Positions 17,638 through 27,026 of a stretch of DNA of 64,000 bases are shown here, in pieces (within the stretch, counting starts at the first letter, position 1; every line of letters begins with the position of its first letter). A program made the position numbers and the translations under genes. The stretch is from Phycisphaeraceae bacterium (GTDB taxonomy: Bacteria; Planctomycetota; Phycisphaerae; Phycisphaerales; UBA1924), in contig JACKHF010000001.1 in the NCBI GenBank assembly GCA_020639155.1, positions 1,984,001-2,048,000 on the forward strand, written 5' to 3'. The notes beneath the pieces are model-generated. The model saw only the letters and a program-made list of their open reading frames with translations, was not told the DNA's origin and did not search any database.

Positions 17638-18701
17638 GCTTCAAGCTCCACGAGTGCCATACCCAGCGCGGTAATGTACTCATCCGCACATCCTGATTTC
17701 AGATCAAACCCATCGGCGGAAATGAGATCACATGTACTAACCATCTTCACTTCAACGTCCAGTGCCTGATGGATATGTTGTGCAAACCCCATGATGTTGC
17801 TGCCGCAGCCAATCATGACAACACTGCCGGGACGTGTGTTTGTGATCTGATGTGTTGCATATCCGAACGCACTGCGCAGATCGTCTGTTAGCATTCTTGT
17901 ATGCGTGTTCACAAGAGGTTTGATCTCCGATTTCCATATCCGCTGAGATACGGGGTCCGCGCTTTCCTCCGGCGGATGCATCAGCAGATAACGTGCTGCA
18001 TCGATGTCAACACCCATGCGGCTTGCGATAATGCGAGACTGCCTGTCAAGCCCTTTCTCAGGCATCGCGCGTTCGTACACAACAATCCCGTCGTGCACAA
18101 AGGTGAGCCGAGCAATCGACCACCGAAGGTCAACAATCGCATGGACCAGCGTGCTGTCGAGATCGAGTCTGCCACACGCGCGCACATCTGCCCAGGATTC
18201 TGTGTCTGCTCTTACGACGTCCAACCCACAGATCTCAAACTGATCAAGCATTTCGTTCAGTGGATCGATGATGCATGCGACAGCAACAACGCTCGATCGT
18301 TCACGTGCTCGGCGTGAATGTGGCAGCGACCAGCATCGGGATTCAAAGCTGCCCTGTTCAAGACTGTGCAAGCGAGCCATTTCCATTGAGGCGAGACGCT
18401 CGATCGGTGCGCCAGATCCTTGTGGTGGGAGATCAAGCATATCGACTTTGAGCATCTCGCGGGGCAGCGCGATGCTGACACGTCTGCCATTCAACCCCCA
18501 ACGGTCGAACGCACGCGCGAGATCGGCAATATCTGATTCTGACGGTATTGGGCCGTCCGATCGTCTCGGTATAACTCCGCAGCCGGACACGAATGTTCTG
18601 CGAGTGCCAGATGCGACCTGCACAACGCGGATGCGTTCGCGTCCGATGTGGACACCGACTGGCGAGACAGCTTTAACGAGTGTTCTCTGCATGGGTGTCA
18701 C
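17634..18701 (-). CDS. PilM-like actin-fold assembly protein
   Basis: A 355-aa cytoplasmic protein with the actin-like (FtsA/PilM) fold. Visible blocks are VGVHIGRERIRVVQV at the first phosphate loop, RVSIALPREMLKVDMLDLP, and a late adenosine-site block SVVMIGCGSNIMGF. It binds the N-terminus of PilN and couples the assembly ATPase to the periplasmic clamp. A GTG at 18701 overlaps the GspF/PilC stop (GTGA); an ATG lies at 18692. I cannot decide between them. Divergence from textbook PilM is marked, for example in the weak second phosphate loop, as in GspL-like or MshI-like proteins. Confidence 0.8.
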   Translation of the reverse strand: MTPMQRTLVKAVSPVGVHIGRERIRVVQVASGTRRTFVSGCGVIPRRSDGPIPSESDIADLARAFDRWGLNGRRVSIALPREMLKVDMLDLPPQGSGAPIERLASMEMARLHSLEQGSFESRCWSLPHSRRARERSSVVAVACIIDPLNEMLDQFEICGLDVVRADTESWADVRACGRLDLDSTLVHAIVDLRWSIARLTFVHDGIVVYERAMPEKGLDRQSRIIASRMGVDIDAARYLLMHPPEESADPVSQRIWKSEIKPLVNTHTRMLTDDLRSAFGYATHQITNTRPGSVVMIGCGSNIMGFAQHIHQALDVEVKMVSTCDLISADGFDLKSGCADEYITALGMALVELEA

Positions 18702-19912
18702 ACCATCCGTGTCATGTCAAACAGAGGAAGGAACAGACTCATCGCCATGGAGCCGACAAGTATGCCCATTGCGATCAGAATTAACGGCTCAAGAACAGAC
18801 GTGACTGAACGCACCTGCGCATCACTCTCTTCATCAAGGATGTCTGCAACGCTGAGCAGCGAAGGACCGAGCTCGCCTGCGGTTTCACCCGATCGCACCG
18901 CTTCACAGAATGATTCATTGACAAGCCGGCTCTTGCAAAAAGCATCGCTGAGCGGATCGCCCTGCGTGACAGCTTCGGTCGCTTTGTCGAGCAGAGCGCG
19001 GTAGTGATAGTTTCCGAACGATGCTTTGACGAGCTGCGTTGCTTCGTTGATCGGTATCTTGTTCTGCACAAGCACTCCGAGCACACGCGCAAGCCGGGCA
19101 GTGGACACGTGCCTGACAACGCGACCCAGGATGGGGACATGCACCGCGAGCGTCTGGATTGTCCGCTTTGCGTTCTGTGTGCGGTACCACAACGAGACTG
19201 TAACCACACATGTGATAATTGTACCGACCAGAATAAAGAAGTGGGTACGGGCGGTCTCGCTCAGCCACATCACAAATGTTGTGCTCGGTGGAAGCGTCAC
19301 ACGCAGTGATTTAAAGAGAGAGTCAAACCGAGGGATGACCAGCAGCAACATCAGAATAAGAACAGTCACGCACACGACAACCAGCAGCATTGGATAGATA
19401 GCTGCACTGACGATCGATCGGCGCAGCTGGACCTGCTTGTGAATGAGCTTGCTGATTCTGCCCATCATGTCCTTCAACCTGCCCGTCGCTTCGCCCGCAT
19501 GCACAAGGCTGATGACAACAGGATCGAAGTACTTCTTGTGCTGGCGCATGGATTCTGAGAGTGGTTGCCCGCGCTCGACACGCTCGCGTATGTCTGAAAC
19601 AGTTCGCTTCCAAGTATCATCACGGGCTTGGCGCTCGCACGATTCGAGTGCATCTGTCACGGTCGCACCTGCACTGAGCAGCACGAACATATTTCGTGTG
19701 AAGGAGAGCACCAGGTTGCTTGTATTGCGCCCGAATGGGAGACGCTTCATGACCTTTTTCAGGTCCTTGCCCTGCTCGCCTTCCTCGTGGATGGTCGTAA
19801 CAAACGTGCCCTTCTTGCGGAGCAGCTCGGTACCGTCATTTATGGTGTTGGCTTCGATGACGCCTGCGCACGCAGCGCCGTCACGGTCAAAGCCTTTGTA
19901 GACAAGTTTCAT
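18698..19912 (-). CDS. GspF/PilC-like inner-membrane platform protein
   Basis: A 404-aa polytopic protein made of two repeated GspF helical bundles. The first holds LSFTRNMFVLLSAGATVTDAL and GEATGRLKDMM; the second holds ARLARVLGVLVQNKIPINEA and SGETAGELGPSL. Three trans-membrane helices lie at about 168-190, 215-240 and 378-400. The start has GGGAGGG upstream and overlaps the ATPase stop (ATGA). It is the platform that the GspE/PilB ATPase turns or moves to add pilin subunits. Confidence 0.95.
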   Translation of the reverse strand: MKLVYKGFDRDGAACAGVIEANTINDGTELLRKKGTFVTTIHEEGEQGKDLKKVMKRLPFGRNTSNLVLSFTRNMFVLLSAGATVTDALESCERQARDDTWKRTVSDIRERVERGQPLSESMRQHKKYFDPVVISLVHAGEATGRLKDMMGRISKLIHKQVQLRRSIVSAAIYPMLLVVVCVTVLILMLLLVIPRFDSLFKSLRVTLPPSTTFVMWLSETARTHFFILVGTIITCVVTVSLWYRTQNAKRTIQTLAVHVPILGRVVRHVSTARLARVLGVLVQNKIPINEATQLVKASFGNYHYRALLDKATEAVTQGDPLSDAFCKSRLVNESFCEAVRSGETAGELGPSLLSVADILDEESDAQVRSVTSVLEPLILIAMGILVGSMAMSLFLPLFDMTRMV

Positions 19913-21672
19913 GCGGCCCTCCCGAGTGTCTCAGTGGGCATGTCCGTGTCGGCATCGTCGATATCGGAATCATGGCTGTGGGTGACGCGCAGCACTTCCT
20001 CAAGGCTTGTCTTTCCAGCACGGGCAAGCGCGATGCCTTCCTCACGCAGTGTCAGGCAGCCCTCATCACTCATCTGCAGACGCAGTGTGTGTGTCGGTGC
20101 GGATTTGTGGATCATGCGCCGTAGTGTTGGGGTGACTTCCATCACCTCGTAGATGCCAGATCGACCCTTGAAGCCGGTATCGTGGCAGTGCTGGCAGCCC
20201 AGTCCCTTCTGGAACGGCTGGCGCAAGTCGTTGCTGATGCGAGCTTCTTCCAGCACGTGATCTTCGGGGAAGTACTTTGTCCTGCATTGTCCGCAGACGG
20301 TACGCGCGAGTCGTTGGGCAACGGCACCGTTCAGAGCGGTTGAGACAAGGTACGGCTCAATGCCCATGTCAAGCAGACGAGCAACAGATCCTGGTGCGTC
20401 GTTGGTGTGCAGAGTTGCGAGCACGAGGTGACCCGTGAGTGATGCTCTGACTGCAACGCGCGCAGTCTCTTCATCGCGAACCTCGCCGATCATCACCACG
20501 TCCGGATCCTGACGAAGAATGCTCCGCAGTGCGGACGCGAACGTCATCCCAATGGAATCATGCACCTGTACCTGATTTACCATGTCGAGCTGATACTCAA
20601 CAGGATCTTCGACGGTGACGATATTTCGCTCGGGTGTTTGGATGAGTTCCAGTGCCGAGTAGAGTGTTGTGGTCTTGCCCGATCCGGTTGGTCCTGTGAC
20701 AAGAATCATGCCGTGAGGCTGATGAAGCATGTGCTTGAATCGTTCGAGCGCTTCGGCGCGGAAACCGAGGTCTTCCAGGCGCACACGAAGATTCTCCTTG
20801 TCGAGAATGCGCACCACGACCTTCTCACCGAGCAGTGTCGGAATGCTCGACACGCGAAGATCGATCTCGCGACCCTCAGCAACGATGCGCACACGCCCGG
20901 CTTGTGGAAGACGTTTTTCCGCAATGTCCATCTTTCCGATGACCTTCACGCGCGAGATAATTGCTGGGTGCAGACCGATCGGTGGACGCATCAGCTCGCG
21001 GAGCGTGCCGTCAATGCGATATCTGATGCGCGTGCCACGCTTGTCAGGTTCGATGTGGATATCGCTTGCGCCATCGCGGATTGCTGTCAGCAGCGCGACG
21101 TTCACGAGATTGACGATGGGACTCCCATCGATCATGTTCTCGAGTTCGGGGATCGTCTCGTCCTCGATCGACTCGCGCTCAATGATTGAGACGTCCGAAT
21201 CGACGAGTTGCGTCATAAACCCGTCGACGTCAACTTTGCCGCCAGCGTACTTCTTGATGTACTCACGAATGTCCGGCTCAAGCGCAAGCACGGGTCTGAT
21301 CTCAAGCTCTGTCAGACTGCGGAGTCGATCAATTGTGTGCAGCGACTGTGGTTCAGCCATTGCAACAGTGAGTGTGCCATGCACGCGAAACAGTGGGAGT
21401 GCGCGGAGTTCCAGAGCCTCCTGCTCACCAATCAGTTCGAGTAGTGCTGGATCGATAAGACCGTGGCGCAGCACGCATCCGGGCACACCGATACGCGCAG
21501 AAAGCGTCTGCTCGAGCACAGCTCGTGTAATGATGCCCTGCTCGAGGAGAATCTCGCCGAGGAGCTTGCCGGTGGCGCGCTGGATAGCGAGTGCATCGCG
21601 CACCTGGTTCTCGGTCACCTGCCCCGCTTGAACGAGCAGCTCACCAATACGTAATCTCGGCGCTTCGTGCAT
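19909..21672 (-). CDS. GspE/PilB assembly ATPase
   Basis: A 587-aa secretion ATPase. Residues 1-150 are the GspE-N (MshEN) domain, a known binding site for cyclic-di-GMP in MshE and some PilB. In the catalytic part, Walker A is GPTGSGKTT, the Asp box holds VEDPVEYQLD, Walker B is DPDVVMIGEVRDEET and the His box is HLVLATLHTNDAP. A zinc module CGQC...CQHC sits near 460-495. The start overlaps the STAS stop by one base (TGATG), with GGAG 9 bases upstream. The MshEN domain here has RIGELLVQAG and LGEILLEQGII, matching the RLGxxL-type cyclic-di-GMP motifs; binding is inference. Confidence 0.95.
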   Translation of the reverse strand: MHEAPRLRIGELLVQAGQVTENQVRDALAIQRATGKLLGEILLEQGIITRAVLEQTLSARIGVPGCVLRHGLIDPALLELIGEQEALELRALPLFRVHGTLTVAMAEPQSLHTIDRLRSLTELEIRPVLALEPDIREYIKKYAGGKVDVDGFMTQLVDSDVSIIERESIEDETIPELENMIDGSPIVNLVNVALLTAIRDGASDIHIEPDKRGTRIRYRIDGTLRELMRPPIGLHPAIISRVKVIGKMDIAEKRLPQAGRVRIVAEGREIDLRVSSIPTLLGEKVVVRILDKENLRVRLEDLGFRAEALERFKHMLHQPHGMILVTGPTGSGKTTTLYSALELIQTPERNIVTVEDPVEYQLDMVNQVQVHDSIGMTFASALRSILRQDPDVVMIGEVRDEETARVAVRASLTGHLVLATLHTNDAPGSVARLLDMGIEPYLVSTALNGAVAQRLARTVCGQCRTKYFPEDHVLEEARISNDLRQPFQKGLGCQHCHDTGFKGRSGIYEVMEVTPTLRRMIHKSAPTHTLRLQMSDEGCLTLREEGIALARAGKTSLEEVLRVTHSHDSDIDDADTDMPTETLGRAA

Positions 21673-22007
21673 CAAAGGAAACTCCTTGCTGCAGCGCTTG
21701 CATCCTCAAAGAGTTCAAAGTGGGGTCCGATGCCGGTAAGCACGAACACCTCGCGCACTGTGTCCGTTAATGCGCACAAGCGGAGAGAGTGTCCGGCGTC
21801 GGAAAAGTCGTTCGACACCTCCACAAGAATCTCAAGCCCGCGACTGTCAATAAATGGCACAGCTGACAGATCGATTGCAAGCCGCCCCAGCGTTTGCCTG
21901 CCAGCAACGAGGCACTGGTCCTTCAGGTCCTCCGCATCCTGCTGCGTGATCGAACCCTTTGGCTTCAGTACTGTCACCGCACCGTGGATGTGGCGTTCGA
22001 CGTCCAT
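21672..22007 (-). CDS. STAS-domain anti-anti-sigma-like protein
   Basis: A 111-aa single STAS domain. The loop DSRGLE contains the serine that SpoIIAA-type proteins have phosphorylated by a kinase. These proteins bind anti-sigma kinases or act in other partner-switching modules. It is the first gene of the pilus operon and is translationally linked to the ATPase. A matching RsbW-type kinase is not next to it; the nearest kinase is the histidine kinase upstream. A role in gating pilus/secretion ATPase synthesis or activity is plausible from position only. AGAGG lies 6 bases before the ATG. Confidence 0.88.
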   Translation of the reverse strand: MDVERHIHGAVTVLKPKGSITQQDAEDLKDQCLVAGRQTLGRLAIDLSAVPFIDSRGLEILVEVSNDFSDAGHSLRLCALTDTVREVFVLTGIGPHFELFEDASAAARSFL

Positions 22008-22055
22008 GTCTACCTCTTTGCGATTGCCCTTTCCTTTGTTTGTTCTTTCAGCCTG

Positions 22056-23912
22056 TTACGCTGCGTGTGCAAGCACGGGCAGTATGATCTTGAACGTGCT
22101 CCCCTCATTGAGAATGGAATCCGCTGTGATCTCCCCGCCATGCAGGCGCACCACCTCACGGGCAAGGGCAAGTCCGAGCCCCGATCCCGTGGTGGTTGCA
22201 ACACGATCATCCTGTGCCCGGTAGAACCGATCGAACACGCGCGGAAGCATGTCCTCTGAAATTCCAATGCCCGTATCGGTTACGCTAATCGAGAGCTGGC
22301 TTGTTTCAGCCTGGACATCAACAGTGACGGTGCCGCCATCCGGTGTATATTTGAGCGCGTTGCCCACGAGGTTATGGATAGCCATGGCAAGCTTGTCGCG
22401 CTCACCCAGTAGTATGGGGAGCTTGGGCGGCAGGTTGAATGTCAGTGTGATGTTCTTGTCGCGAGCCTGTGCTTCGTAGTCAGCTTCGATCTCATGGAGA
22501 AGCTGCTCAGTCCGCACGTCATCTCGATGCAGCGTGTATGAGCCGGAATCCATCTCGCTGACAGAGAGCATGTCATTGACGATGCGCTCGAGTCTTCGAG
22601 ATTCCCGGTTGATGACATTGACAGCCTGATCGCGAGCCGACTGGTCCATCGTGTGATCTTCGAGCATTGACTCCGCGTAGAGTCTGATGTTTGTCAGCGG
22701 GGTGCGGAGATCGTGCGTTGCCTGCGCAACGAATACATCGCGTGACTGCTGTGCAATGCGTTGCTGTGTGACATCTTCTATCAGAGCGACGACAAGCGAT
22801 GGGTTCGATTGTGGTATGCGACGCGCCACAACGCGCAGCACTCCCTTTGTTCCATCGTTGTCCTGCTCTATTTCCAGCGTTGAATGCACGCGATCACCGC
22901 TGATCAATCCCTGGATTGCTTCTACAAGCTGGTATGGAGCATTGTTCTGTGCGAGTGTAATCAGATTGTCGGACTTTGATGGCAGTCCGAGCAGGTTCAG
23001 ACCCGCCCCGTTGGATAGCTGCACATGCATGTCGGCATCAATCACGATCAGACCGATCGGAAGTGCGCTGCACGCACTGATCGCAACCCGGTTCTCAACG
23101 GCCGCGCTGGACAAGGCTCCTTGCGCGCGCTGCGCGATATCGTTTTCGTCAAGCCCCTGCAATCGACGAACCAGCATGTTCCACGCTGTCGCCTCTGCAC
23201 CGAATCCGGGATGGATGCGAAGGGCATCTGGTGTAAGGCCCTGATCGTGAATTGCAAGCAGGGCGCTGCGGAGGGCAGAAACACCACGTTGATTCTGACG
23301 AACAAGACGCTGTGTCCATGCCAGTGTGAGAGCCGCTGCAGCAGCAAGAACCCACACGCCAGCGATCATCGTGCTGGGCGACTGGTTCGGAGGAGCTATG
23401 GTGTCAACACCAAGCCGAACCGTTCCACGTTCAGGCACAATAAAGGACATTGATGCGTTGACGCCATCAGGAATTGCGGAAGTGGATACCGGCGTCATCG
23501 GACTCCGTTCCCATGTCTCTGGCAACTGCTGAAGTATCGATTCAGAACTTGAGTTTGCGATGATGCTGCCGTCTGGTAAAGTCACACGAACTTCTGCAAT
23601 CCATTCGCTTTGTGCTGCAGCTTTCACGACTCGTGAAACACTCTCAATGTCCTTTGCCATGAGGAGTGGCTGGAGCGCACTTGCAACACTCGAAACAGCG
23701 CCGCGGGCTTCCTCATCAAGATGTTCGAGCACATGGGACTTGTATGTCTGCGCAATCCAGAGGCTGGATCCAAGTGCAGCAACAACCACAATAATTGGAC
23801 TCACAAATGGAATGAGCACACGTTTGAGATCGAACCAACCAACGTGCGCACGCACACTTCGGCGGTGTCCGTCTGAACGCGGCTCATGTCTATTCTCGGA
23901 ATGTGTCTGCAC
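22056..23912 (-). CDS. Membrane sensor histidine kinase with extracytoplasmic and PAS domains
   Basis: A 618-aa kinase. Helices at about 33-54 and 183-200 flank a 125-residue sensor domain. A PAS-like domain lies at 275-380 (LPIGLIVIDADMHVQLSN). The DHp domain has an intact H-box THDLRTPLTNIR with His400, and the ATPase domain shows NLVGNALKYTPDGG, DTGIGI and GSGLGLAL. All catalytic motifs are intact. A GTG start at 23912 has GGAGAG 9 bases upstream. It is divergent from the CheY-like regulator gene, its likely partner, with about 208 bp between. The pilus operon follows after 48 bp, so it may be co-transcribed with it. Confidence 0.93.
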   Translation of the reverse strand: MQTHSENRHEPRSDGHRRSVRAHVGWFDLKRVLIPFVSPIIVVVAALGSSLWIAQTYKSHVLEHLDEEARGAVSSVASALQPLLMAKDIESVSRVVKAAAQSEWIAEVRVTLPDGSIIANSSSESILQQLPETWERSPMTPVSTSAIPDGVNASMSFIVPERGTVRLGVDTIAPPNQSPSTMIAGVWVLAAAAALTLAWTQRLVRQNQRGVSALRSALLAIHDQGLTPDALRIHPGFGAEATAWNMLVRRLQGLDENDIAQRAQGALSSAAVENRVAISACSALPIGLIVIDADMHVQLSNGAGLNLLGLPSKSDNLITLAQNNAPYQLVEAIQGLISGDRVHSTLEIEQDNDGTKGVLRVVARRIPQSNPSLVVALIEDVTQQRIAQQSRDVFVAQATHDLRTPLTNIRLYAESMLEDHTMDQSARDQAVNVINRESRRLERIVNDMLSVSEMDSGSYTLHRDDVRTEQLLHEIEADYEAQARDKNITLTFNLPPKLPILLGERDKLAMAIHNLVGNALKYTPDGGTVTVDVQAETSQLSISVTDTGIGISEDMLPRVFDRFYRAQDDRVATTTGSGLGLALAREVVRLHGGEITADSILNEGSTFKIILPVLAHAA

Positions 23913-24120
23913 GAAGACTCTCCGCAGGTGGCATAACCAGTATTACCCTACCCTATCGACTCAGGACGGCATCATCTGAAGTTCCAGTCATCAGTTATAA
24001 AGCGACCTGCGAATGTGAATCGGGTGAGATTCTTCACGTTCAGACTGATTTGATGCGAGGAACTGACCGATCGGGCACATAGGTAGGGTTTGAAAGCCGA
24101 CAAAGCTCGGCGTTCTGTGC

Positions 24121-24567
24121 GTGGAGAAGCTGCTGTTGGAGCAGAAAAAAACCATTTTGGTCGTTGATGACGAGCCTCATCTGACATATATGCTGGCGCA
24201 TCGGCTGCGCTCAGAGAGTGTCAATGTGCTCGAGCAGAATAACGGGCAGGATGGATACAAGACGGCCATCAATCTGATTCCCGATCTTGTGATTACCGAT
24301 TATCAGATGCCACGGATGTCTGGTATTGCGATGTGCCAGGCTCTCAAGGCCGATGCCAGAACTGCACACGTGCCTGTGCTCATGATTACCGGTCGGGGGC
24401 ATCGTGTCACCCGTGACGACCTGGAATGCACAAACGTGCGCGAGCTCATGTCAAAGCCGTTCAGTTTTAATGAGCTGTTATCTAAGGTGTTCGAGTTGAT
24501 TCAGGTGCATCCCGAGGATGCATCTGGGCAGACTTCGGAGGATGCAGAGAAGAAAACACGGATGTAA
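24121..24567 (+). CDS. CheY-like response regulator without output domain
   Basis: A 148-aa single receiver domain. The acidic pair is in ILVVDDEP, the phosphoacceptor Asp is in VITDYQMPRMSG, the Thr/Ser switch in VLMITGRG and the Lys in MSKPFS. There is no DNA-binding or enzymatic output domain; a short acidic tail follows. The start is GTG; there is no strong ribosome binding site. It is divergent from the histidine kinase and 27 bp upstream of the HD-GYP gene, so it probably passes a phosphoryl signal to that module or to the pilus machine. Confidence 0.88.
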   Translation: MEKLLLEQKKTILVVDDEPHLTYMLAHRLRSESVNVLEQNNGQDGYKTAINLIPDLVITDYQMPRMSGIAMCQALKADARTAHVPVLMITGRGHRVTRDDLECTNVRELMSKPFSFNELLSKVFELIQVHPEDASGQTSEDAEKKTRM

Positions 24568-24594
24568 TACGCCGAAGACAAGGAGTGCGGCACA

Positions 24595-26343
24595 ATGCCG
24601 ACGGCTGATGGAAAGACGGGCAGCAATCATCCCGCACTGGATGTGCGCACGCGCTGTCTTTCGCTCGGTGTTCCTGTATGGGTCTTTGATGAATCGGGTC
24701 ATCAAGTCCTTCCTCCTTCAGACGATACCTCTGTTGCAAACCAGCTTGAATCAACTTTTCCCAGTGAACTTGTCGCGTCAGTCGTTGATTCATCCGGCAC
24801 AGAACACACCACCTGTTCGTGTGATCGCATTCCCGCGAGCGTCGTGAATGATGCAATCGGTGAAGATGCTGGTGATCTGCGGTTCCTGATACGCAGGGTG
24901 CCAGTGCCGCACGCACCGTGGGATTTCTGGACACTCATCGCGCTTGTTATTGACGAAGTTGCAGTGAACACAGTTCCAGTTTGCAGGTCTCTCGTCGATT
25001 CGGGCGCATTGCAGATACTTGATGCTCGATCTATACACTGGATTCAGCAGACGATTGACTGGATGACGGACGACCGTGTGCATGTGTCAAACGACAAGGT
25101 GCTCTTGGATCGGTTCAGCACCGAGTTGATGATCAGCTTCGAACATGTCGATCTCTTGTTCCGATTTGCTCGCCTGCTCAACTGCGCAGAAGAACCCGAT
25201 GAGATTATCCGCGTCCTGATCCATCAGATGCTGGCATTGTTGCCGTTTGACTGGATCTCCGTCGGCTTTGCAAACAAGGACTCGATCCTTCCACAACTCG
25301 CTGGTGCACACATTATCGCCGGTAAACCACCGTGCGATTTTCAACAGCTTTCAAGCGCCCTTGCGCAAGCGATCAATGATTGCAAGGGTGACTCATGGAC
25401 AAACGTGCTCGACGTGGGCGAGCATCCGCTCAGCGATCTGGTGCAATCTCAGATTGTCGCAGAACCGATCTCGCACGACAGCAAGCCAATCGGTATGCTG
25501 ATCGCGGGCGGGAAGACCGGCCCGGATCCGGATGCGCACAGTCAGGAACTTCAGTTCCTTGATGCGACATCAGCATTCCTTGGCGTGTTCCACGCGAGTG
25601 CAGCCCGGTTCCATGAGCAACGCATCGCGTTTTACGGCATGGTCAAGGCAATGACGGCTGCGATTGATGCGAAGGACAGATACACCCGAGGCCACTCGGA
25701 GCGTGTTGCCCATCTCGGACGCGAACTTGCGATCGCTGCGGGATTGTCTGAGCAGCAAGTTGAAGAGGTGTATATCGCAGGCTTGCTCCATGACGTCGGC
25801 AAGATCGGCGTGCCCGAAGCAGTGCTTTGCAAGAACGGCAGGCTGACCGATGAAGAGTTCCTGCAAATCAAGAAGCACCCCGAAACCGGCGTGAACATCC
25901 TCAAGGATATTCCATCGCTTGAGGCAATGATGCCAGGTGTGCTGCACCACCATGAGCGTTGGGACGGTCGTGGGTATCCGTACAATCTTTCCGGCGATTC
26001 CATTCCGCTGTATGGACGCATCCTTGCTGTCGCGGACGCGTTTGATGCGATGAGTTCGACCAGATCATACAGGCCGGCACTCCCACGCGAAACCGTGCTC
26101 AGCGAGATGCACAAGTGTGCGGGCACCCAGTTCGATCCTCGCCTTGCAATGCTGTTTGTCGAGCTTGATCTGTCTGAGTTTGATGCAATGCTCAGGTTAC
26201 ATGCTGAGGATGCGCCGAACTTTGTCGCGATTGTTGACGACGAGAGTTTGGATCAGAGCCTTGACAAGACACTCGGAAGCGCCTCATCAAAGAGTGAGGA
26301 TGAGAGCAGCGAGAAGAAATCGCAAGAACGATCTGCCGCGTAA
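24595..26343 (+). CDS. HD-GYP cyclic-di-GMP phosphodiesterase with GAF-like sensor
   Basis: A 582-aa protein. The first roughly 150 residues are of unknown type, residues 175-330 look like a GAF domain (DRFSTELMISFEHVDLLFRFARLL opens it), and the C-half is a complete HD-GYP domain: HSERVAHLG, LLHDVGKIGVP and HHHERWDGRGYP are all present. HD-GYP enzymes hydrolyse cyclic-di-GMP to pGpG or GMP. AAGGAG lies 9 bases before the ATG. The tail is Ser/Glu/Lys-rich. It sits between a receiver gene and prepilin genes, with a PilZ protein 3 kb downstream, so local control of cyclic-di-GMP around the pilus is likely. Confidence 0.93.
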   Translation: MPTADGKTGSNHPALDVRTRCLSLGVPVWVFDESGHQVLPPSDDTSVANQLESTFPSELVASVVDSSGTEHTTCSCDRIPASVVNDAIGEDAGDLRFLIRRVPVPHAPWDFWTLIALVIDEVAVNTVPVCRSLVDSGALQILDARSIHWIQQTIDWMTDDRVHVSNDKVLLDRFSTELMISFEHVDLLFRFARLLNCAEEPDEIIRVLIHQMLALLPFDWISVGFANKDSILPQLAGAHIIAGKPPCDFQQLSSALAQAINDCKGDSWTNVLDVGEHPLSDLVQSQIVAEPISHDSKPIGMLIAGGKTGPDPDAHSQELQFLDATSAFLGVFHASAARFHEQRIAFYGMVKAMTAAIDAKDRYTRGHSERVAHLGRELAIAAGLSEQQVEEVYIAGLLHDVGKIGVPEAVLCKNGRLTDEEFLQIKKHPETGVNILKDIPSLEAMMPGVLHHHERWDGRGYPYNLSGDSIPLYGRILAVADAFDAMSSTRSYRPALPRETVLSEMHKCAGTQFDPRLAMLFVELDLSEFDAMLRLHAEDAPNFVAIVDDESLDQSLDKTLGSASSKSEDESSEKKSQERSAA

Positions 26344-26366
26344 CAGGCCGCTTGATTGGATCAGTC

Positions 26367-27014
26367 ATGATGGCTTCCAGAAGACAGAACAAAAGAGCTC
26401 GTGCGTTCACACTGATCGAGTTGACGATCGCTATGACACTGGCAGCGCTGCTGATGGGGTCTATTGTCTCTGTCATTGTTGTATCAAGTAAGTCGCTTGA
26501 TGTTGCCACTTCGCAGGCGGTTACTGGCAACGTATCAGAAGCAATGCTCAGAGTAACCAGCGATCTTCGTCAGGCAAAATCGTTCACTATTGTGACTTCA
26601 ACATCCGTCACGTTCACTGTTCCCGATCGCACGGGCGATGGGATTGATGACAAGATAGCCTACGTTTGGTCCGGAACAAAGGGTGATCCGCTCACGTTCC
26701 AGCTCAACTCCAGTAGCGCAACAACAGTGATCGAGGATGTCCGCGATCTCTCATTCGAGTATCTCCTGGGAAAGGATGTTGCATGGGCTGGTGCATCATC
26801 GCCAGATCCCGGTATCACGATCAACGTTGGTGGGGTCGGCGTTACTCTTGGCAATGGCAATGGCAATGGCAATGGCAATGGCAATGGCAATGGCAATGGC
26901 AATGGCAATGGCAATGGCAATGGCAATGGCAATGGCAGCAGTAGCAGCAGTAGCAGCAGTAGCAGTAGTAGCAGTAGTAGCAGTAGTAGCAGTAGTAGCA
27001 GTAGCAGCAAGTGA
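26367..27014 (+). CDS. Prepilin-like protein (GspJ/PilW type) with Gly-Asn and Ser repeat tail
   Basis: About 215 aa. The leader ends ARA and the mature N-terminus is FTLIELTIAMTLAALL, with Ala at -1 and Glu at +5. The globular part (to about residue 160) has the GspJ/PilW look: VSEAMLRVTSDLRQAKSF and VIEDVRDLSFEYLLG. The last 55 residues are 14 Gly-Asn pairs, one Gly, 24 Ser and a final Lys. Ordinary GspJ proteins do not end like this. Such a tail would be exposed at the tip or surface. Two adjacent ATGs (26367, 26370) are candidate starts; an upstream TTG is less likely. It is 23 bp from the HD-GYP stop. Confidence 0.82.
   Translation: MMASRRQNKRARAFTLIELTIAMTLAALLMGSIVSVIVVSSKSLDVATSQAVTGNVSEAMLRVTSDLRQAKSFTIVTSTSVTFTVPDRTGDGIDDKIAYVWSGTKGDPLTFQLNSSSATTVIEDVRDLSFEYLLGKDVAWAGASSPDPGITINVGGVGVTLGNGNGNGNGNGNGNGNGNGNGNGNGNGNGSSSSSSSSSSSSSSSSSSSSSSSSK
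26850..27008 (+). repeat. In-frame coding microsatellites: 14 x GGCAAT, then 24 Ser codons
   Basis: Positions 26850-26933 hold fourteen perfect GGCAAT units encoding Gly-Asn; 26937-27008 is an uninterrupted AGC/AGT run encoding 24 serines. The Gly-Asn block is perfect at DNA level, the Ser block is a mixed AGY pattern (mostly AGCAGT and AGTAGC). Because unit length is a multiple of three, slippage would change tail length without breaking the frame. Confidence 0.98.
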
Positions 27015-27026
27015 TAACACAACTAT

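Noticed and set aside
24061..24120. Possible cyclic-di-GMP riboswitch before the CheY-like gene (hairpin GCCGA-CAAAGC-TCGGC).
   Set aside because: Only one short stem is seen; the conserved GEMM core and tetraloop receptor are missing.
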